64,000 nucleotides of DNA from an uncultured Sedimentitalea sp. (GTDB lineage Bacteria > Pseudomonadota > Alphaproteobacteria > Rhodobacterales > Rhodobacteraceae): the NCBI GenBank assembly GCA_947504115.1, contig CANNGH010000005.1:310001-374000 (forward strand), in the 5' to 3' direction. Every line of letters starts with the position of its first letter. The stretch's first letter is position 1. The position numbers and the translations under genes were made by a program. The notes beneath the pieces were generated by a model. That model was not told where the DNA came from. It saw nothing but the letters and a program-made list of their open reading frames with translations, and did not search any database. Shown piece after piece: positions 62,331-64,000 of this stretch.

Positions 62331-63623
62331 TGGGCACCTCTAAAAATTGCCTGGCGCTTGGCGCTGCGGTATCCTGAGGCGAGGAACTGGCACGGGGAGA
62401 TGTAGCGATGGCGCAGATGGGTTTCTTTGATCTTTCAGACCGTTACGCAAGCTTGGATGCCAAGAAGGATCCTCTGGTCGAGATCGATGCCGCCGTGCCG
62501 TGGGAGGAGTTTCGCCCGGTTCTTGAGCGGGTCTGGCGCAAGCCGGACGCGGAGCGCAAGTCCCCCGCCGGGCGCAAGCCGATGGATGCGGTGCTGATGT
62601 TCAAGACGCTGGTCTTGAGCGCGCTCTACAACCTCTCCGATGACCAGATCGAGTATCAAGTGCGCGACCGGCTGTCGTTCATGCGGTTCCTTGGGCTTGG
62701 CCTCGCAGACCGGGTGCCGGATGCCAAGACGGTCTGGCTCTATCGAGACGCGCTGGCGCAGGCGGGCCAGGTGGAGGCGCTGTTCAAACTGTTCGACGGT
62801 CATCTTGAGCGGCAGGGGTATATTGCCCGCGGCGGGCAGATACTGGATGCATCGATCGTGCCGGTGCCACGCAACCACAACACGCGCGACGAGAACGCGA
62901 CCATCAAGAAGGGCGAGGTCCCCGAGGGTTGGGAAAACAAGCCCGCGAAGCGCAGCCAGAAGGACGTGGACGCGCGCTGGACGAAAAAGCACGGCAAGAG
63001 TCATTACGGCTACAAGAACCACGTGAATGTGGACCGAAAGCACAAGCTGGTCCGACGCTACCACGACAGCGACGCAGCCCAGCACGACAGCCAGGCAGTG
63101 GATTACCTGCTGATGCGGGGCAACACGGGCTCCGGCGTGTGGGCGGATGCGGCGTATCGGTCCGAGGAGATGGAGGGCAAGCTGCGCGCGCTTGAACTGA
63201 AGAGCCACATCCACCGCAAGGGCAAGCGGGGCAAACCGCTGACCAAACAGGCCAAGAGCAGCAACCGGACCAAATCCACCGTGCGGGTCCGGGTCGAACA
63301 CGTCTTCGGCGCGCAGGCCAACGACATGGCCGGCACCCTGGTGCGAACCATCGGCCTGGGGCGGGCCAGGGCCAAAATCGGGATGAAAAACCTTGCCTAC
63401 AACATGCGTCGCCTCTGCCAGTTGCGCCGCATCAACCCATGTCCGGTATGATGAAGCGCCCAGCAGACAGGCAGGTCACGCCGCGTGGACGCAAAACCTG
63501 ACCATGAAAGGGGCAGCGCAGCGGCACGCCAAACGCAGCATACCGACACCCGACCGTCTCCCTTCCGGTTCAGGTCGCGCCGGCCGTCGTGCGGAGACGA
63601 AAACAGTCAAAATTCAAGGTGCC
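62331..63623 (+). mobile_element. IS5-family element, probable limits
   Basis: Left end TGGGCACCTCTAAAAATTG, right end (inverted) GGCACCTTGAATTTTGAC. CTAA flanks both sides (62327-62330 and 63624-63627), a YTAR-type 4-bp target as for IS5. The terminal repeats are imperfect, so the limits are tentative. Confidence 0.6.
62408..63451 (+). CDS. IS5-family transposase
   Basis: 347 residues in one frame. An N-terminal domain begins MGFFDLSDRYASLDAKKDPL; the DDE core includes GQILDASIVPVPRNHNTRDE, HGKSHYGYKNHVNVDRKHKL, GSGVWADAAYRSEEMEGKLR and VEHVFGAQANDMAGTLVRTI. All catalytic blocks are present, so it is probably functional. Confidence 0.93.
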   Translation: MAQMGFFDLSDRYASLDAKKDPLVEIDAAVPWEEFRPVLERVWRKPDAERKSPAGRKPMDAVLMFKTLVLSALYNLSDDQIEYQVRDRLSFMRFLGLGLADRVPDAKTVWLYRDALAQAGQVEALFKLFDGHLERQGYIARGGQILDASIVPVPRNHNTRDENATIKKGEVPEGWENKPAKRSQKDVDARWTKKHGKSHYGYKNHVNVDRKHKLVRRYHDSDAAQHDSQAVDYLLMRGNTGSGVWADAAYRSEEMEGKLRALELKSHIHRKGKRGKPLTKQAKSSNRTKSTVRVRVEHVFGAQANDMAGTLVRTIGLGRARAKIGMKNLAYNMRRLCQLRRINPCPV

Positions 63624-63659
63624 CTAATATCGCTCCTTCAGCCCTACTGGAGGACCGCC

Positions 63660-64000
63660 ATGAACAAGACCGCCTTTGCAGAACTCGTTTCAAGGCTTCG
63701 CCTGCTAACGCCTCAGCAACTCGCACAGCTCGGCACAGCCGTGACAGATTCCCAACGGCGGCTCGAGGCCGTGCTCGCTCTCGATGCCCGCTGCGCAAAA
63801 GAAGCCGACCAAGACTGCCCGCGCTGCGCCTCGTCGCAGCGGTGCCGGTGGGGGCATACCCGGACCGGCGCGCAACGCTGGAGGTGCGATGACTGCAACG
63901 CCACTTGGTCAGGCCTGACCGGGACGCCGATCGCAGGTATCCGAAGGCCTGATCTCTTCATCGACCTCGTGCGGAATATGATGGAGGCCCAGAAACCCTG
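63660..64000 (+). CDS. IS1595-family transposase, N-terminal part (cut by window end)
   Basis: 113 residues, no stop before the window ends. MNKTAFAELVSRLRLLTPQQ; a zinc ribbon CPRCASSQRCRWGHTRTGAQ then RWRCDDCNATWSGLTGTPI is characteristic of IS1595-type transposases. TGGAGGACCGCC precedes the ATG. It sits next to the right end of the IS5 element. Confidence 0.8.
   Translation, partial: MNKTAFAELVSRLRLLTPQQLAQLGTAVTDSQRRLEAVLALDARCAKEADQDCPRCASSQRCRWGHTRTGAQRWRCDDCNATWSGLTGTPIAGIRRPDLFIDLVRNMMEAQKP

Noticed and set aside
62331-63623. Treating the right-hand GGTGCC end as the terminus of the IS1595 element instead
   Set aside because: The CTAA flanks and partial match to the left IS5 end favour IS5, but the alternative remains open, hence moderate confidence.
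1-64000. CRISPR array, tRNA or rRNA genes, replication origin
   Set aside because: No regularly spaced repeats, cloverleaf-like sequence or iteron/RepABC-type features were seen by eye. Absence is not proven without a covariance or repeat search.

Overview
The window is GC-rich and looks like accessory DNA of an alphaproteobacterium, most likely a Rhodobacteraceae member (Paracoccus/Rhodobacter type). The evidence is an RpoE-ChrR pair with TGATCC-type promoters, a Psd-PssA-PmtA phosphatidylcholine pathway, and genes and IS families typical of that group. No rRNA, tRNA, CRISPR array or replication origin was seen. The very high density of intact and broken insertion sequences, and of gene fragments joined at random, points to a plasmid or a genomic island that has been rearranged repeatedly.

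Layout. (1) 1-1811: an FAD-dependent oxidoreductase (partial) diverging from rpoE-chrR, with two near-symmetrical RpoE-type promoters between them. (2) 2042-15732: a three-part protein with a trypsin-like and a papain-like domain diverges from a four-gene tightly overlapping unit. That unit holds a 2448-residue exported multicopper oxidase, a beta-propeller-like protein, a SCO1/SenC-like copper protein and a cytochrome c fused to a binding-protein-like domain. It is the best candidate for an undescribed metal-oxidising or electron-transfer system. (3) 15733-23300: an IS graveyard (IS3, IS256, IS21, TniQ remnants) around a histidine kinase whose response regulator has lost its 5' half. The dead IS256 gene carries two copies of a 45-bp palindromic element. 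(4) 23305-25365: psd-pssA-pmtA. (5) 25643-32726: a redox and copper-flavoured block (DUF302, Met-rich EF-hand protein, response regulator/kinase/SHOCT operon, cytochromes c, a multicopper-oxidase stub, frameshifted DsbA-like gene, Ric/YtfE). (6) 32971-45946: truncated SDR, YihY, and an ICMT-type methyltransferase behind a type III polyketide synthase split by a precise IS66 insertion. These are followed by an MFS protein, DUF2478, a CopD-like protein, PAP2 and an Fsr-like exporter. (7) 46625-54579: DUF1348, OsmC, a ModE/PBP-like regulator divergent from an aldehyde dehydrogenase, an M23 peptidase, an EF-hand protein and two tiny membrane ORFs. (8) 54628-64000: complete IS256 and IS3 copies with target duplications, a GST, a cold-shock protein with a fatty-acid desaturase, a Tn3 transposase tail, a frameshifted MarC, an IS5-type element and the start of an IS1595-type transposase.

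Functional themes: envelope and lipid remodelling (PC synthesis, desaturase, PKS/ICMT), metal and oxidant handling (multicopper oxidase, SCO, cytochromes, RpoE-ChrR, OsmC, Ric), and continuing IS-driven decay. Family names rest on motifs read by eye. No database search was run, and exact boundaries of degraded fragments are approximate.
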